From Inia geoffrensis (lineage: Eukaryota; Chordata; Mammalia; Artiodactyla; Iniidae): a stretch of 64,000 bases of DNA. The stretch spans positions 1,550,001 through 1,614,000 of the forward strand of contig JAZAQT010000027.1 of assembly GCA_036417435.1 (NCBI GenBank), read 5' to 3'. The notes below the pieces were generated by a model. It was given only the letters and a program-made list of their open reading frames with translations, was not told the origin of the DNA and searched no databases. The stretch's first letter is position 1, and every line of letters starts with the position of its first letter. Below, in pieces: positions 36,447 through 50,341 of the stretch. The translations under genes were made by a program, and so were the position numbers.

Positions 36447-38183
36447 ACTCTGTTGTGTTTTGTAATGCAGTTCACGCGTAGCCGTGTTTACGTTCCCGGT
36501 ATTCGTGATACCTTATGATGTTTCTTTTTCTGTGTGACTTATTTCACTTACAATCATCGTAACTAAATCCACTCATTATGCTGCTACTGGTCTGTTGCCA
36601 TTGATTTCATTGTTGAGTGATATTCCATTGTAGGGATGTACCACAACTTTTATATCCATTTTTCTCTCTCTGGGCTATTGAAGTTGTACCATAGTCAAGG
36701 TTCCCGTAAAGAGAGCAGCCCCAAACTTTGGTGTGGCTGTGTCTTTTTCATTTAACTTTTCCGAATCTATGGCACCATAAGTGGAAGTGCCCTAGGCTCT
36801 CTAGCTTGGTTTTCTCTTTGTTCCAGGAAACACCATCCACTTCTCCAGAGTGGCTGTTGGCAATTTACATCCCGCCCATCAGCATAACAAGGCTGCCGGT
36901 TCTCCATGGCCTGTCCTGCCTCTCTGGATTTTACACTTTTTTTCGGAGGGCCCTTTTGATCGGTGGGAAGTGAGAGTTGCTTGTAGTGCGGATTTCCATT
37001 GCAGGCTTGCTTGGTTGGCCAAAAAGGGCGTATGCGTTTTTTCCTGAATATATTCAGGAAAAAACGCATACGCCCTTTTTGGCCAAGTGCATCACTGTCG
37101 AACTGCTGCCTCTTTTCCTACGCTTTCAGAGCAATTCTTATCTACCCCCCGATATCTGTTTTCTGCAATTCTGTGTCGCGTTCAAGTCCTCCTCACAGCC
37201 TTCCTTCAATAAATTTTTGGATGATAGGGGTCATTTGGAACTCTGCAGGATTGTGAGTTACAGTGCCAGAAATCTCCTTTTCTCAACTCGCTTTCTTGTG
37301 AGCTGACCGGAAACCCGAAGAATTGCTTCAGGCCCTAATCTCGTTCCGGCATGGCACGCTGAGCCTTTGGTGAACTCTTCTTCCTGTAGGGAAATCAGAG
37401 TTCAATGTGCCCGTCCAAACACATCGAGTTAGCCGCTCATTGGTTCTCCTTATTCCTGATCATCTTCTACCGAAATTGCAAAGTGCGCGAAACAAGAGGT
37501 CAAAGGCACTGACTCTCCAAGTGGGGAGAATGTTAATATGGCCTCTGGAACGGCGAACTCGAGTCCCAGGATTCGAAAATGACGATGAGTTTTAGAAACT
37601 TTGCCTGATCACTTCGTGGACCATATTCTGGGTTTTCCATGCATATTTTAGCTGAAGGATAAATCCCTTAAACGTGGAGATTTGGGACCCGTGGAATGGG
37701 AACCATGCACCATTACCTCAAAGGGTCTGCATTCCCTCACCAATAGCATCAGCCCCAAGTGTCCAGCCTTATCTCTCCCACCGCTGTGGATGTAGAGGTG
37801 GTAAATCCAAGATTCCACACAAGCCCTGAAGGACTTATTTAAGAATTTCTCTCTATTTCACAGTCCTTGTGTTTTCTTTTTCAAATTTATTTTTATAAGG
37901 GGATTTAGCTTATGTACACTGCTGTGTGTATGCTGCTGTACACAAATAATTTTCTTATGGAGACCTATAAATGTATGGGTTTTAATTTTCTTCATAGTCA
38001 GGTATATTCCTCGGTTTTGAACACGGGGTGCTGAGTCCATGTGGTTGAGCGAGGAGGAGGTCTTGTCTAATATATATTTGGCTTATGGAATGGTATCTGT
38101 CCTAATATCAACCTCTGGTTTTATGCAGCCTCCCCACTCTCCTTTCCCCTTAAGCAAGCATCAGTTTCTTTTGTAAATGTGAG
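36447..38183. repeat. Monomer M22, family 2, early subtype, 1737 bp
   Basis: The only family 2 monomer with a perfect palindrome (37015-37086). Private changes: cacttacaatcatcg, tttaacttttcc, gtgcgcgaaac and aaatgacgatg. It shares gaccggaaacc with M31 and M35 and acacaaataatt with M28. Confidence 0.92.
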
Positions 38184-38751
38184 ACTCTGTTGTGTTTTGT
38201 AATGCAGTTCACGCGTAGCCGTGTTTACGTTCCCGGTATTCGTGATACCTTATGATGTTTCTTTTTCTGTGTGACTTATTTCACTTAGAATCATCGTAAC
38301 TAAATCCACTCATTATGCTGCTACTGGTCTGTTACCATTGGTTTCATTGTTGAGTGATATTCCATTGTAGGGATGTACCACACCTTTTATATCCATTTTT
38401 CTCTTTCTGGGCTATTGAAGTTGTACCATAGTCAAGGTTCCCGTCAAGAGCGCAGCCCCAAACTTTGGTGTGGCTGTGTCTTTTTCATTTAAATTTTCCG
38501 AATCTCTGGCACCATAAGTGGAAGTGCCCTAGGCTCTCTAGCTTGGTTTTCTCTTTGTTCCAGGAAACACCATCCACTTCTCCAGAGTGGCTGTTGGCAA
38601 TTTACATCCCGCCCATCAGCATAACAAGGCTGCCGGTTCTCCATGGCCTGTCCTGCCTCTCTGGATTTTACACTTTTTTTCGGAGGGCCCTTTTGATCGG
38701 TGGGAAGTGAGAGTTGCTTGTAGTGCGGATTTCCATTGCAGGCTTGCTTGG
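37932..38751 (-). mobile_element. LINE-1 3'-end-derived segment, family 2 example
   Basis: This is the family 2 counterpart of the L1-like segment, spanning M22 into M23. The same landmarks appear in the same order (gctgctgtacac, cactctcctttccccttaag, ctgtgtgacttatttcactt, gagtgatattccattgta, gtggctgttggcaatttaca), with family 2 substitutions between them. The shared order shows that L1 capture preceded the split of the two families. Similarity to L1 is by recognition, not by computed alignment. Confidence 0.72.
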
Positions 38752-39920
38752 TTGGCCAAAAAGGGCTTATGCGTTTTTTCCTGAATATATTCAGGAAAAA
38801 ACGCATACGCCTTTTTTGGCCAAGTGCATCACTGTGGAACTGCTGCCTCTTTTCCTACGCTTTCAGAGCAATTCTTATCTACCCCCCGATATCTGTTTTC
38901 TGCAATTCTGCGTCGCGTTCAAGTCCTCCTCACAGCCTTCCTTCAATAAATTTTTGGATGATAGGGGTCATTTGGAACTCTGCAGGATTGTGAGTTACAG
39001 TGCCAGAAATCTCCTTTTCTCAACTCGCTTTCTTGTGAGCTGACCGCAAACCCGAAGAATTGCTTGAGGCCCTAATCTCGTTCCGACATGGCGCCCTGAG
39101 CCTTTGGTGAACTCTTCTTCCTGTAGGGAAATCAGAGTTCAATGTGCCCGTCCAAACACATCGAGTTAGCCGCTCATTGGTTCTCCTTATTCCTGATCAT
39201 CTTCTACCGAAATTGCAAAGTGTGCGAAACAAGAGGTCAAAGGCACTGACTCTCCAAGTGGGGAGAATGTTAATATGGCCTCTGGAACGGCGAACTCGAG
39301 TCCCAGGGTTCGAAAATGAAGATGAGTTTTAGAAACTTTGCCTGATCACTTCGTGGACCATATTCTGGGTTTTCCATGCATATTTTAGCTGAAGGATAAA
39401 TCCCTTAAACGTGGAGATTTGGGACCCGTGGAATGGGAACCATGCACCATTACCTCAAAGGGTCTGCATTCCCTCACCAATAGCATCAGCCCCAAGTGTC
39501 CAGCCTTATCTCTCCCACCGCTGTGGATGTAGAGGTGGTAAATCCAAGATTCCACACAAGCCCTGAAGGACTTATTTAAGAATTTCTCTCTATTTCACAG
39601 TCCTTGTGTTTTCTTTTTCAAATTTATTTTTATAAGGGGATTTAGCTTATGTACACTGCTGTGTGTATGCTGCTGTACACAAATGATTTTCTTATGGAGA
39701 CCTATAAATGTATGGGTTTTAATTTTCTTCATAGTCAGGTATATTCCTCGGTTTTGAACACGGGGTGCTGAGTCCATGTGGTTGAGCGAGGAGGAGGTCT
39801 TGTCTAATATATATTTGGCTTATGGAATGGTATCTGTCCTAATATCAACCTCTGGTTTTATGCAGCCTCCCCACTCTCCTTTCCCCTTAAGCAAGCATCA
39901 GTTTCTTTTGTAAATGTGAG
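38184..39920. repeat. Monomer M23, family 2, subtype A, 1737 bp
   Basis: A markers: gttaccattggtttc, gtcaagagcgcag, aatctctggcacc and gggcttatgcg. With M29 it also shares cgccttttttggcc, actgtggaac, gcttgaggcc and gacatggcg. The palindrome at 38752-38823 has two mismatches. Confidence 0.93.
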
Positions 39921-41656
39921 ACTCTGTTGTGTTTTTTAATGCAGTTCACGCGTAGCCGTGTTTACGTTCCCGGTATTCGTGATACCTTATGATGTTTCTT
40001 TTTCTGTGTGACTTATTTCACTTAGAATCATCGTAACTAAATCCACTCATTATGCTGCTACTGGTCTGTTACCATTGGTTTCATTGTTGAGTGATATTCC
40101 ATTGTAGGGATGTACCACACCTTTTATATCCATTTTTCTCTTTCTGGGCTATTGAAGTTGTACCATAGTCAAGGTTCCCGTCAAGAGCACAGCCCCAAAC
40201 TTTGGTGTGGCTGTGTCTTTTTCATTTAAATTTTCCGAATCTCTGACACCATAAGTGGAAGTGCCCTAGGCTCTTTAGCTTGGTTTTCTCTTTGTTCCAG
40301 GAAACACCATCCACTTCTCCAGAGTGGCTGTTGGCAATTTACATCCCGCCCATCAGCATAAGAAGGCTGGCGGTTCTCCATGGCCTGTCCTGCCTCTCTG
40401 GATTTTACACTTTTTTCGGAGGGCCCTTTTGATCGGTGGGAAGTGAGAGTTGCTTGTAGTGCGAATTTCCATTGCAGGCTTGCTTGGTTGGCCAAAAAGG
40501 GCGTATGCGTTTTTTCCTGAATATATTCAGGAAAAATCGCATACGCCCTTTTTGGCCAAGTGCATCACTGTCGAACTGCTGCCTCTTTTCCTACGCTTTC
40601 AGAGCAATTCTTATCTACCCCCCGATATCTGTTTTCTGCAATTCTGCGTCGCGTTCAAGTCCTCCTGACAGCCTTCCTTCAATAAATTTTTGGATGATAG
40701 GGGTCATTTGGAACTCTGCAGGATTGTGAGTTACAGTGCCAGAAATCTCCTTTTCTCAACTCGCTTTCTTGTGAGCTGACCGCAAACCCGAAGAATTGCT
40801 TCAGGCCCTAATCTCGTTCCGGCATGGCACGCTGAGCCTTTGGTGAACTCTTCTTCCTGTAGGGAAATCAGAGTTCAATGTGCCCGTCCAAACACATCGA
40901 GTTAGCCGCTCATTGGTTCTCCTTATTGCTGATCATCTTCTACCGAAAATGCAAAGTGTGCGAAACAAGAGGTCAAAGGCACTGACTCTCCAAGTTGGGA
41001 GAATGTTAATATGGCCTCTGGAACGGCGAACTCGAGTCCCAGGGTTCGAAAATGAAGATGAGTTTTAGAAACTTTGCCTGATCACTTCGTGGACCATATT
41101 CTGGGTTTTCCATGCATATTTTAGCTGAAGGATAAATCCCTTAAACGTGGAGATTTGGGACCCGTGGAATGGGAACCATGCACCATTACCTCAAAGGGTC
41201 TGCATTCCCTCACCAATAGCATCAGCCCCAAGTGTCCAGCCTTATCTCTCCCACCGCTGTGGATGTAGAGGTGGTAAATCCAAGATTCCACACAAGCCCT
41301 GAAGGACTTATTTAAGAATTTCTCTCTATTTCACAGTCCTTGTGTTTTCTTTTTCAAATTTATTTTTATAAGGGGATTTAGCTTATGTACACTGCTGTGT
41401 GTATGCTGCTGTACACAAATGATTTTCTTATGGAGACCTATAAATGTATGGGTTTTAATTTTCTTCATAGTCAGGTATATTCCTCGGTTTTGAACACGGG
41501 GTGCTGAGTCCATGTGGTTGAGCGAGGAGGAGGTCTTGTCTAATATATATTTGGCTTATGGAATGGTATCTGTCCTAATATCAACCTCTGGTTTTATGCA
41601 GCCTCCCCACTCTCCTTTCCCCTTAAGCAAGCATCAGTTTCTTTTGTAAATGTGAG
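39921..41656. repeat. Monomer M24, family 2, subtype B, 1736 bp
   Basis: B markers: gttttttaatgcag at the start, agagcacagcc, tctctgacacc, ctctttagc, ggctggcggttc, gtgcgaatttcc, cctcctgacag, attgctgatc, gaaaatgcaaag and aagttgggag. The palindrome at 40488-40559 has one mismatch (gaaaaatcgc). Confidence 0.93.
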
Positions 41657-43392
41657 ACTCTGTTGTGTTTTGTAATGCAGTTCACGCGTAGCCGTGTTTA
41701 CGTTCCCGGTATTCGTGATACCTTATGATGTTTCTTTTTCTGTGTGACTTATTTCACTTAGAATCATCGTAACTAAATCCACTCATTATGCTGCTACTGG
41801 TCTGTTACCATTGGTTTCATTGTTGAGTGATATTCCATTGTAGGGATGTACCACACCTTTTATATCCATTTTTCTCTTTCTGGGCTATTGAAGTTGTACC
41901 ATAGTCAAGGTTCCCGTCAAGAGCACAGCCCCAAACTTTGGTGTGGCTGTGTCTTTTTCATTTAAATTTTCCGAATCTCTGACACCATAAGTGGAAGTGC
42001 CCTAGGCTCTTTAGCTTGGTTTTCTCTTTGTTCCAGGAAACACCATCCACTTCTCCAGAGTGGCTGTTGGCAATTTACATCCCGCCCATCAGCATAAGAA
42101 GGCTGGCGGTTCTCCATGGCCTGTCCTGCCTCTCTGGATTTTACACTTTTTTCGGAGGGCCCTTTTGATCGGTGGGAAGTGAGAGTTGCTTGTAGTGCGA
42201 ATTTCCATTGCAGGCTTGCTTGGTTGGCCAAAAAGGGCGTATGCGTTTTTTCCTGAATATATTCAGGAAAAATCGCATACGCCCTTTTTGGCCAAGTGCA
42301 TCACTGTCGAACTGCTGCCTCTTTTCCTACGCTTTCAGAGCAATTCTTATCTACCCCCCGATATCTGTTTTCTGCAATTCTGCGTCGCGTTCAAGTCCTC
42401 CTGACAGCCTTCCTTCAATAAATTTTTGGATGATAGGGGTCATTTGGAACTCTGCAGGATTGTGAGTTACAGTGCCAGAAATCTCCTTTTCTCAACTCGC
42501 TTTCTTGTGAGCTGACCGCAAACCCGAAGAATTGCTTCAGGCCCTAATCTCGTTCCGGCATGGCACGCTGAGCCTTTGGTGAACTCTTCTTCCTGTAGGG
42601 AAATCAGAGTTCAATGTGCCCGTCCAAACACATCGAGTTAGCCGCTCATTGGTTCTCCTTATTGCTGATCATCTTCTACCGAAAATGCAAAGTGTGCGAA
42701 ACAAGAGGTCAAAGGCACTGACTCTCCAAGTTGGGAGAATGTTAATATGGCCTCTGGAACGGCGAACTCGAGTCCCAGGGTTCGAAAATGAAGATGAGTT
42801 TTAGAAACTTTGCCTGATCACTTCGTGGACCATATTCTGGGTTTTCCATGCATATTTTAGCTGAAGGATAAATCCCTTAAACGTGGAGATTTGGGACCCG
42901 TGGAATGGGAACCATGCACCATTACCTCAAAGGGTCTGCATTCCCTCACCAATAGCATCAGCCCCAAGTGTCCAGCCTTATCTCTCCCACCGCTGTGGAT
43001 GTAGAGGTGGTAAATCCAAGATTCCACACAAGCCCTGAAGGACTTATTTAAGAATTTCTCTATATTTCACAGTCCTTGTGTTTTCTTTTTCAAATTTATT
43101 TTTATAAGGGGATTTAGCTTATGTACACTGCTGTGTGTATGCTGCTGTACACAAATGATTTTCTTATGGAGACCTATAAATGTATGGGTTTTAATTTTCT
43201 TCATAGTCAGGTATATTCCTCGGTTTTGAACACGGGGTGCTGAGTCCATGTGGTTGAGCGAGGAGGAGGTCTTGTCTAATATATATTTGGCTTATGGAAT
43301 GGTATCTGTCCTAATATCAACCTCTGGTTTTATGCAGCCTCCCCACTCTCCTTTCCCCTTAAGCAAGCATCAGTTTCTTTCGTAAATGTGAG
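41657..43392. repeat. Monomer M25, family 2, subtype B, 1736 bp
   Basis: A second B directly after M24, and the only tandem B-B pair in the window. It differs in gttttgtaatgcag at the start and in late changes (tctctatatttc, tttctttcgtaaatg). The palindrome at 42224-42295 has the B mismatch. Confidence 0.93.
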
Positions 43393-45130
43393 ACTCTGTT
43401 GTGTTTTGTAATGCAGTTCACGCGTAGCCGTGTTTACGTTCCCGGTATTCGTGATACCTTATGATGTTTCTTTTTCTGTGTGACTTATTTCACTTAGAAT
43501 CATCGTAACTAAATCCACTCATTATGCTGCTACTGGTCTGTTACCATTGGTTTCATTGTTGAGTGATATTCCATTGTAGGGATGTACCACACCTTTTATA
43601 TCCATTTTTTCTCTTTCTGGGCTATTGAAGTTGTACCATAGTCAAGGTTCCCGTCAAGAGCGCAGCCCCAAACTTTGGTGTGGCTGTGTCTTTTTCATTT
43701 AAATTTTCCGAATCTCTGGCACCATAAGTGGAAGTGCCCTAGGCTCTCTAGCTTGGTTTTCTCTTTGTTCCAGGAAACACCATCCACTTCTCCAGAGTGG
43801 CTGTTGGCAATTTACATCCCGCCCATCAGCATAACAAGGCTGCCGGTTCTCCATGGCCTGTCCTGCCTCTCTGGATTTTACACTTTTTTTCGGAGGGCCC
43901 TTTTGATCGGTGGGAAGTGAGAGTTGCTTGTAGTGCGGATTTCCATTGCAGGCTTGCTTGGTTGGCCAAAAAGGGCTTATGCGTTTTTTCCTGAATATAT
44001 TCAGGAAAAAACGCATACGCCCTTTTTGGCCAAGTGCATCACTGTCGAACTGCTGCCTCTTTTCCTACGCTTTCAGAGCAATTCTTATCTACCCCCCGAT
44101 ATCTGTTTTCTGCAATTCTGCGTCGCGTTCAAGTCCTCCTCACAGCCTTCCTTCAATAAATTTTTGGATGATAGGGGTCATTTGGAACTCTGCAGGATTG
44201 TGAGTTACAGTGCCAGAAATCTCCTTTTCTCAACTCGCTTTCTTGTGAGCTGACCGCAAACCCGAAGAATTGCTTCAGGCCCTAATCTCGTTCCGGCATG
44301 GCACGCTGAGCCTTTGGTGAACTCTTCTTCCTGTAGGGAAATCAGAGTTCAATGTGCCCGTCCAAACACATCGAGTTAGCCGCTCATTGGTTCTCCTTAT
44401 TCCTGATCATCTTCTACCGAAATTGCAAAGTGTGCGAAACAAGAGGTCAAAGGCACTGACTCTCCAAGTGGGGAGAATGTTAATATGGCCTCTGGAACGG
44501 CGAACTCGAGTCCCAGGATTCGAAAATGAAGATGAGTTTTAGAAACTTTGCCTGATCACTTCGTGGACCATATTCTGGGTTTTCCATGCATATTTTAGCT
44601 GAAGGATAAATCCCTTAAACGTGGAGATTTGGGACCCGTGGAATGGGAACCATGCACCATTACCTCAAAGGGTCTGCATTCCCTCACCAATAGCATCAGC
44701 CCCAAGTGTCCAGCCTTATCTCTCCCACCGCTGTGGATGTAGAGGTGGTAAATCCAAGATTCCACACAAGCCCTGAAGGACTTATTTAAGAATTTCTCTC
44801 TATTTCACAGTCCTTGTGTTTTCTTTTTCAAATTTATTTTTATAAGGGGATTTAGCTTATGTACACTGCTGTGTGTATGCTGCTGTACACAAATGATTTT
44901 CTTATGGAGACCTATAAATGTATGGGTTTTAATTTTCTTCATAGTCAGGTATATTCCTCGGTTTTGAACACGGGGTGCTGAGTCCATGTGGTTGAGCGAG
45001 GAGGAGGTCTTGTCTAATATATATTTGGCTTATGGAATGGTATCTGTCCTAATATCAACCTCTGGTTTTATGCAGCCTCCCCACTCTCCTTTCCCCTTAA
45101 GCAAGCATCAGTTTCTTTTGTAAATGTGAG
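43393..45130. repeat. Monomer M26, family 2, subtype A, 1738 bp
   Basis: An A-type copy with an extra T in ccattttttctctt (shared with the D monomers), which gives the 1738-bp length. It has aacaaggctgcc where M31 and M35 have aagaagg, and ggattcgaaaatgaag as they do. The palindrome at 43962-44033 has one mismatch. Confidence 0.93.
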
Positions 45131-46867
45131 ACTCTGTTGTGTTTTGTAATGCAGTTCACGCGTAGCCGTGTTTACGTTCCCGGTATTCGTGATACCTTAT
45201 GATGTTTCTTTTTCTGTGTGACTTATTTCACTTAGAATCATCGTAACTAAATCCACTCATTATGCTGCTACTGGTCTGTTGCCATTGATTTCATTGTTGA
45301 GTGATATTCCATTGTAGGGATGTACCACAACTTTTATATCCATTTTTCTCTCTCTGGGCTATTGAAGTTGTACCATAGTCAAGGTTCCCGTAAAGAGCGC
45401 AGCCCCAAACTTTGGTGTGGCTGTGTCTTTTTCATTTAAATTTTCCGAATCTATGGCACCATAAGTGGAAGTGCCCTAGGCTCTGTAGCTTGGTTTTCCT
45501 TTTGTTCCAGGAAACACCATCCACTTCTCCAGAGTGGCTGTTGGCAATTTACATCCCGCCCATCAGCATAACAAGGCTGCCGGTTCTCCATGGCCTGTCC
45601 TGCCTCTCTGGATTTTACACTTTTTTTCGGAGAGCCCTTTTGATCGGTGGGAAGTGAGAGTTGCTTGTAGTGCGGATTTCCATTGCAGGCTTGCTTGGTT
45701 GGCCAAAAAGGGCGTATGCGTTTTTTCCTGAATATACTCAGGAAAAAATGCATACGCCCTTTTTGGCCAAGTGCATCACTGTCGAACTGCTGCCTCTTTT
45801 CCTACGCTTTCAGAGCAATTCTTATCTACCCCCCGATATCTGTTTTCTGCAATTCTGCGTCGCGTTCAAGTCCTCCTCACAGCCTTCCTTCAATAAATTT
45901 TTGGATGATAGGGGTCATTTGGAACTCTGCAGGATTGCGAGTTACAGTGCCAGAAATCTCCTTTTCTCAACTCGCTTTCTTGTGAGCTGACCGCAAACCC
46001 GAAGAATTGCTTCAGGCCCTAATCTCGTTCCGGCATGGCACGCTGAGCCTTTGGTGAACTCTTCTTCCTGTAGGGAAATCAGAATTCAATGTGCCCGTCC
46101 AAACACATCGAGTTAGCCGCTCATTGTTTCTCCTTATTCCTGATCATCTTCTACCGAAATTGCAAAGTGTGCAAAACAAGAGGTCAAAGGCACTGACTCT
46201 CCAAGTGGGGAGAATGTTAATATGGCCTCTGGAATGGCGAACTCGAGTCCCAGGGTTCGAAAATGAAGATGAGTTTTAGAAACTTTGCCTGATCACTTCG
46301 TGGACCATATTCTGTGTTTTCCATGCATATTTTAGCTGAAGGATAAATCCCTTAAACGTGGAGATTTGGGACCCGTGGAATGGGAACCATGCACCATTAC
46401 CTCAAAGGGTCTGCATTCCCTCACCAATAGCATCAGCCCCAAGTGTCCAGCCTTATCTCTCCCACCGCTGTGGATGTAGAGGTGGTAAATCCAAGATTCC
46501 ACACAAGCCCTGAAGGACTTATTTAAGAATTTCTCTCTATTTCACAGTCCTTGTGTTTTCTTTTTCAAATTTATTTTTATAAGGGGATTTAGCTTATGTA
46601 CACTGCTGTGTGTATGCTGCTGTACACAAATGATTTTCTTATGGAGACCTATAAATGTATGGGTTTTAATTTTCTTCATAGTCAGGTATATTCCTCGGTT
46701 TTGAACACGGGGTGCTGAGTCCATGTGGTTGAGCGAGGAGGAGGTCTTGTCTAATATATATTTGGCTTATGGAATGGTATCTGTCCTAATATCAACCTCT
46801 GGTTTTATGCAGCCTCCCCACTCTCCTTTCCCCTTAAGCAAGCATCAGTTTCTTTTGTAAATGTGAG
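45131..46867. repeat. Monomer M27, family 2, subtype C, 1737 bp
   Basis: C markers: gctctgtagc, ttttccttttgttcc, gaatatactcagg with aaaaaatgcatacg, cagaattcaatg, cattgtttctcc and tctggaatggcg. Private: cggagagccc and attctgtgttttcc. The palindrome at 45699-45770 has two mismatches. The gaattc at 46,082 is a C-specific site in family 2. Confidence 0.93.
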
Positions 46868-48604
46868 ACTCTGTTGTGTTTTGTAATGCAGTTCACGCGT
46901 AGCCGTGTTTACGTTCCCGGTATTCGTGATACCTTATGATGTTTCTTTTTCTGTGTGACTTATTTCACTTAGAATCATCGTAACTAAATCCACTCATTAT
47001 GCTGCTACTGGTCTGTTACCATTGGTTTCATTGTTGAGTGATATTCCATTGTAGGGATGTACCACACCTTTTATATCCATTTTTTCTCTTTCTGGGCTAT
47101 TGAAGTTGTACCATAGTCAAGGTTCCCGTCAAGAGCGCAGCCCCAAACTTTGGTGTGGCTGTGTCTTTTTCATTTAAATTTTCCGAATCTCTGGCACCAT
47201 AAGTGGAAGTGCCCTAGGCTCTCTAGCTTGGTTTTCTCTTTGTTCCAGGAAACACCATCCACTTCTCCAGAGTGGCTGTTGGCAATTTACATCCCGCCCA
47301 TCAGCATAACAAGGCTGCCGGTTCTCCATGGCCTGTCCTGCCTCTCTGGATTTTACACTTTTTTTCGGAGGGCCCTTTTGATCGGTGGGAAGTGAGAGTT
47401 GCTTGTAGTGCGGATTTCCATTGCAGGCTTGCTTGGTTGGCCAAAAAGGGCTTATGCGTTTTTTCCTGAATATATTCAGGAAAAAACGCATACGCCCTTT
47501 TTGGCCAAGTGCATCACTGTCGAACTGCTGCCTCTTTTCCTACGCTTTCAGAGCAATTCTTATCTACCCCCCGATATCTGTTTTTTGCAATTCTGCATCG
47601 CGTTCAAGTCCTCCTCACAGCCTTCCTTCAATAAATTTTTGGATGATAGGGGTCATTTGGAACTCTGCAGGATTGCGAGTTACAGTGCCAGAAATCTCCT
47701 TTTCTCAACTCGCTTTCTTGTGAGCTGACCGCAAACCCGAAGAATTGTTCAGGCCCTAATCTCGTTCCGGCATGGCACACTGAGCCTTTGGTGAACTCTT
47801 CTTCCTGTAGGGAAATCAGAGTTCAATGTGCCCGTCCAAACACATCGAGTTAGCCGCTCATTGGTTCTCCTTATTCCTGATCATCTTCTACCGAAATTGC
47901 AAAGTGTGCAAAACAAGAGGTCAAAGGCACTGACTCTCCAAGTGGGGAGAATGTTAATATGGCCTCTGGAACGGCGAACTCGAGTCCCAGGGTTCGAAAA
48001 TGGCGATGAGTTTTAGAAACTTTGCCTGATCACTTCGTGGACCATATTCCGTGTTTTCCACGCATATTTTAGCTGAAGGATAAATCCCTTAAACGTGGAG
48101 ATTTGGGACCCGTGGAATGGGAACCATGCACCATTACCTCAAAGGGTCTGCATTCCCTCACCAATAGCATCAGCCCCAAGTGTCCAGACTTATCTCTCCC
48201 ACAGCTGTGGATGTAGAGGTGGTAAATCCAAGATTCCACACAAGCCCTGAAGGACTTATTTAAGAATTTCTCTCTATTTCACAGTCCTTGTGTTTTCTTT
48301 TTCAAATTTATTTTTATAAGGGGATTTAGCTTATGTACACTGCTGTGTGTATGCTGCTGTACACAAATAATTTTCTTATGGAGACCTATAAATGTATGGG
48401 TTTTAATTTTCTTCATAGTCAGGTATATTCCTCGGTTTTGAACACGGGGTGCTGAGTCCATGTGGTTGAGCGAGGAGGAGGTCTTGTCTAATATATATTT
48501 GGCTTATGGAATGGTATCTGTCCTAATATCAACCTCTGGTTTTATGCAGCCTCCCCACTCTCCTTTCCCCTTAAGCAAGCATCAGTTTCTTTTGTAAATG
48601 TGAG
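46868..48604. repeat. Monomer M28, family 2, subtype D, 1737 bp
   Basis: D markers: an extra T in ccattttttctctt offset by a loss in gaattgttcagg, attctgcatcgcg, ggcacactgag, gtgcaaaacaag, attccgtgttttccacg, gtccagactt and acacaaataatt. The palindrome at 47437-47508 has one mismatch (gggcttatg). Confidence 0.93.
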
Positions 48605-50341
48605 ACTCTGTTGTGTTTTGTAATGCAGTTCACGCGTAGCCGTGTTTACGTTCCCGGTATTCGTGATACCTTATGATGTTTCTTTTTCTGTGTGACTTAT
48701 TTCACTTAGAATCATCGTAACTAAATCCACTCATTATGCTGCTACTGGTCTGTTACCATTGGTTTCATTGTTGAGTGATATTCCATTGTAGGGATGTACC
48801 ACACCTTTTATATCCATTTTTCTCTTTCTGGGCTATTGAAGTTGTACCATAGTCAAGGTTCCCGTCAAGAGCGCAGCCCCAAACTTTGGTGTGGCTGTGT
48901 CTTTTTCATTTAAATTTTCCGAATCTCTGGCACCATAAGTGGAAGTGCCCTAGGCTCTCTAGCTTGGTTTTCTCTTTGTTCCAGGAAACACCATCCACTT
49001 CTCCAGAGTGGCTGTTGGCAATTTACATCCCGCCCATCAGCATAACAAGGCTGCCGGTTCTCCATGGCCTGTCCTGCCTCTCTGGATTTTACACTTTTTT
49101 TCGGAGGGCCCTTTTGATCGGTGGGAAGTGAGAGTTGCTTGTAGTGCGGATTTCCATTGCAGGCTTGCTTGGTTGGCCAAAAAGGGCTTATGCGTTTTTT
49201 CCTGAATATATTCAGGAAAAAACGCATACGCCTTTTTTGGCCAAGTGCATCACTGTGGAACTGCTGCCTCTTTTCCTACGCTTTCAGAGCAATTCTTATC
49301 TACCCCCCGATATCTGTTTTCTGCAATTCTGCGTCGCGTTCAAGTCCTCCTCACAGCCTTCCTTCAATAAATTTTTGGATGATAGGGGTCATTTGGAACT
49401 CTGCAGGATTGTGAGTTACAGTGCCAGAAATCTCCTTTTCTCAACTCGCTTTCTTGTGAGCTGACCGCAAACCCGAAGAATTGCTTGAGGCCCTAATCTC
49501 GTTCCGACATGGCGCGCTGAGCCTTTGGTGAACTCTTCTTCCTGTAGGGAAATCAGAGTTCAATGTGCCCGTCCAAACACATCGAGTTAGCCGCTCATTG
49601 GTTCTCCTTATTCCTGATCATCTTCTACCGAAATTGCAAAGTGTGCGAAACAAGAGGTCAAAGGCACTGACTCTCCAAGTGGGGAGAATGTTAATATGGC
49701 CTCTGGAACGGCGAACTCGAGTCCCAGGGTTCGAAAATGAAGATGAGTTTTAGAAACTTTGCCTGATCACTTCGTGGACCATATTCTGGGTTTTCCATGC
49801 ATATTTTAGCTGAAGGATAAATCCCTTAAACGTGGAGATTTGGGACCCGTGGAATGGGAACCATGCACCATTACCTCAAAGTGTCTGCATTCCCTCACCA
49901 ATAGCATCAGCCCCAAGTGTCCAGCCTTATCTCTCCCACCGCTGTGGATGTACAGGTGGTAAATCCAAGATTCCACACAAGCCCTGAAGGACTTATTTAA
50001 GAATTTCTCTCTATTTCACAGTCCTTGTGTTTTCTTTTTCAAATTTATTTTTATAAGGGGATTTAGCTTATGTACACTGCTGTGTGTATGCTGCTGTACA
50101 CAAATGATTTTCTTATGGAGACCTATAAATGTATGGGTTTTAATTTTCTTCATAGTCAGGTATATTCCTCGGTTTTGAACACGGGGTGCTGAGTCCATGT
50201 GGTTGAGCGAGGAGGAGGTCTTGTCTAATATATATTTGGCTTATGGAATGGTATCTGTCCTAATATCAACCTCTGGTTTTATGCAGCCTCCCCACTCTCC
50301 TTTCCCCTTAAGCAAGCATCAGTTTCTTTTGTAAATGTGAG
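48605..50341. repeat. Monomer M29, family 2, subtype A, 1737 bp
   Basis: A close copy of M23 at 10,421 bp (actgtggaac, gcttgaggcc, gacatggcg, cgccttttttgg), again followed by a B. Private: caaagtgtctgc. The tail marker gatgtacaggtgg recurs in M33. The palindrome at 49173-49244 has two mismatches. Confidence 0.93.
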
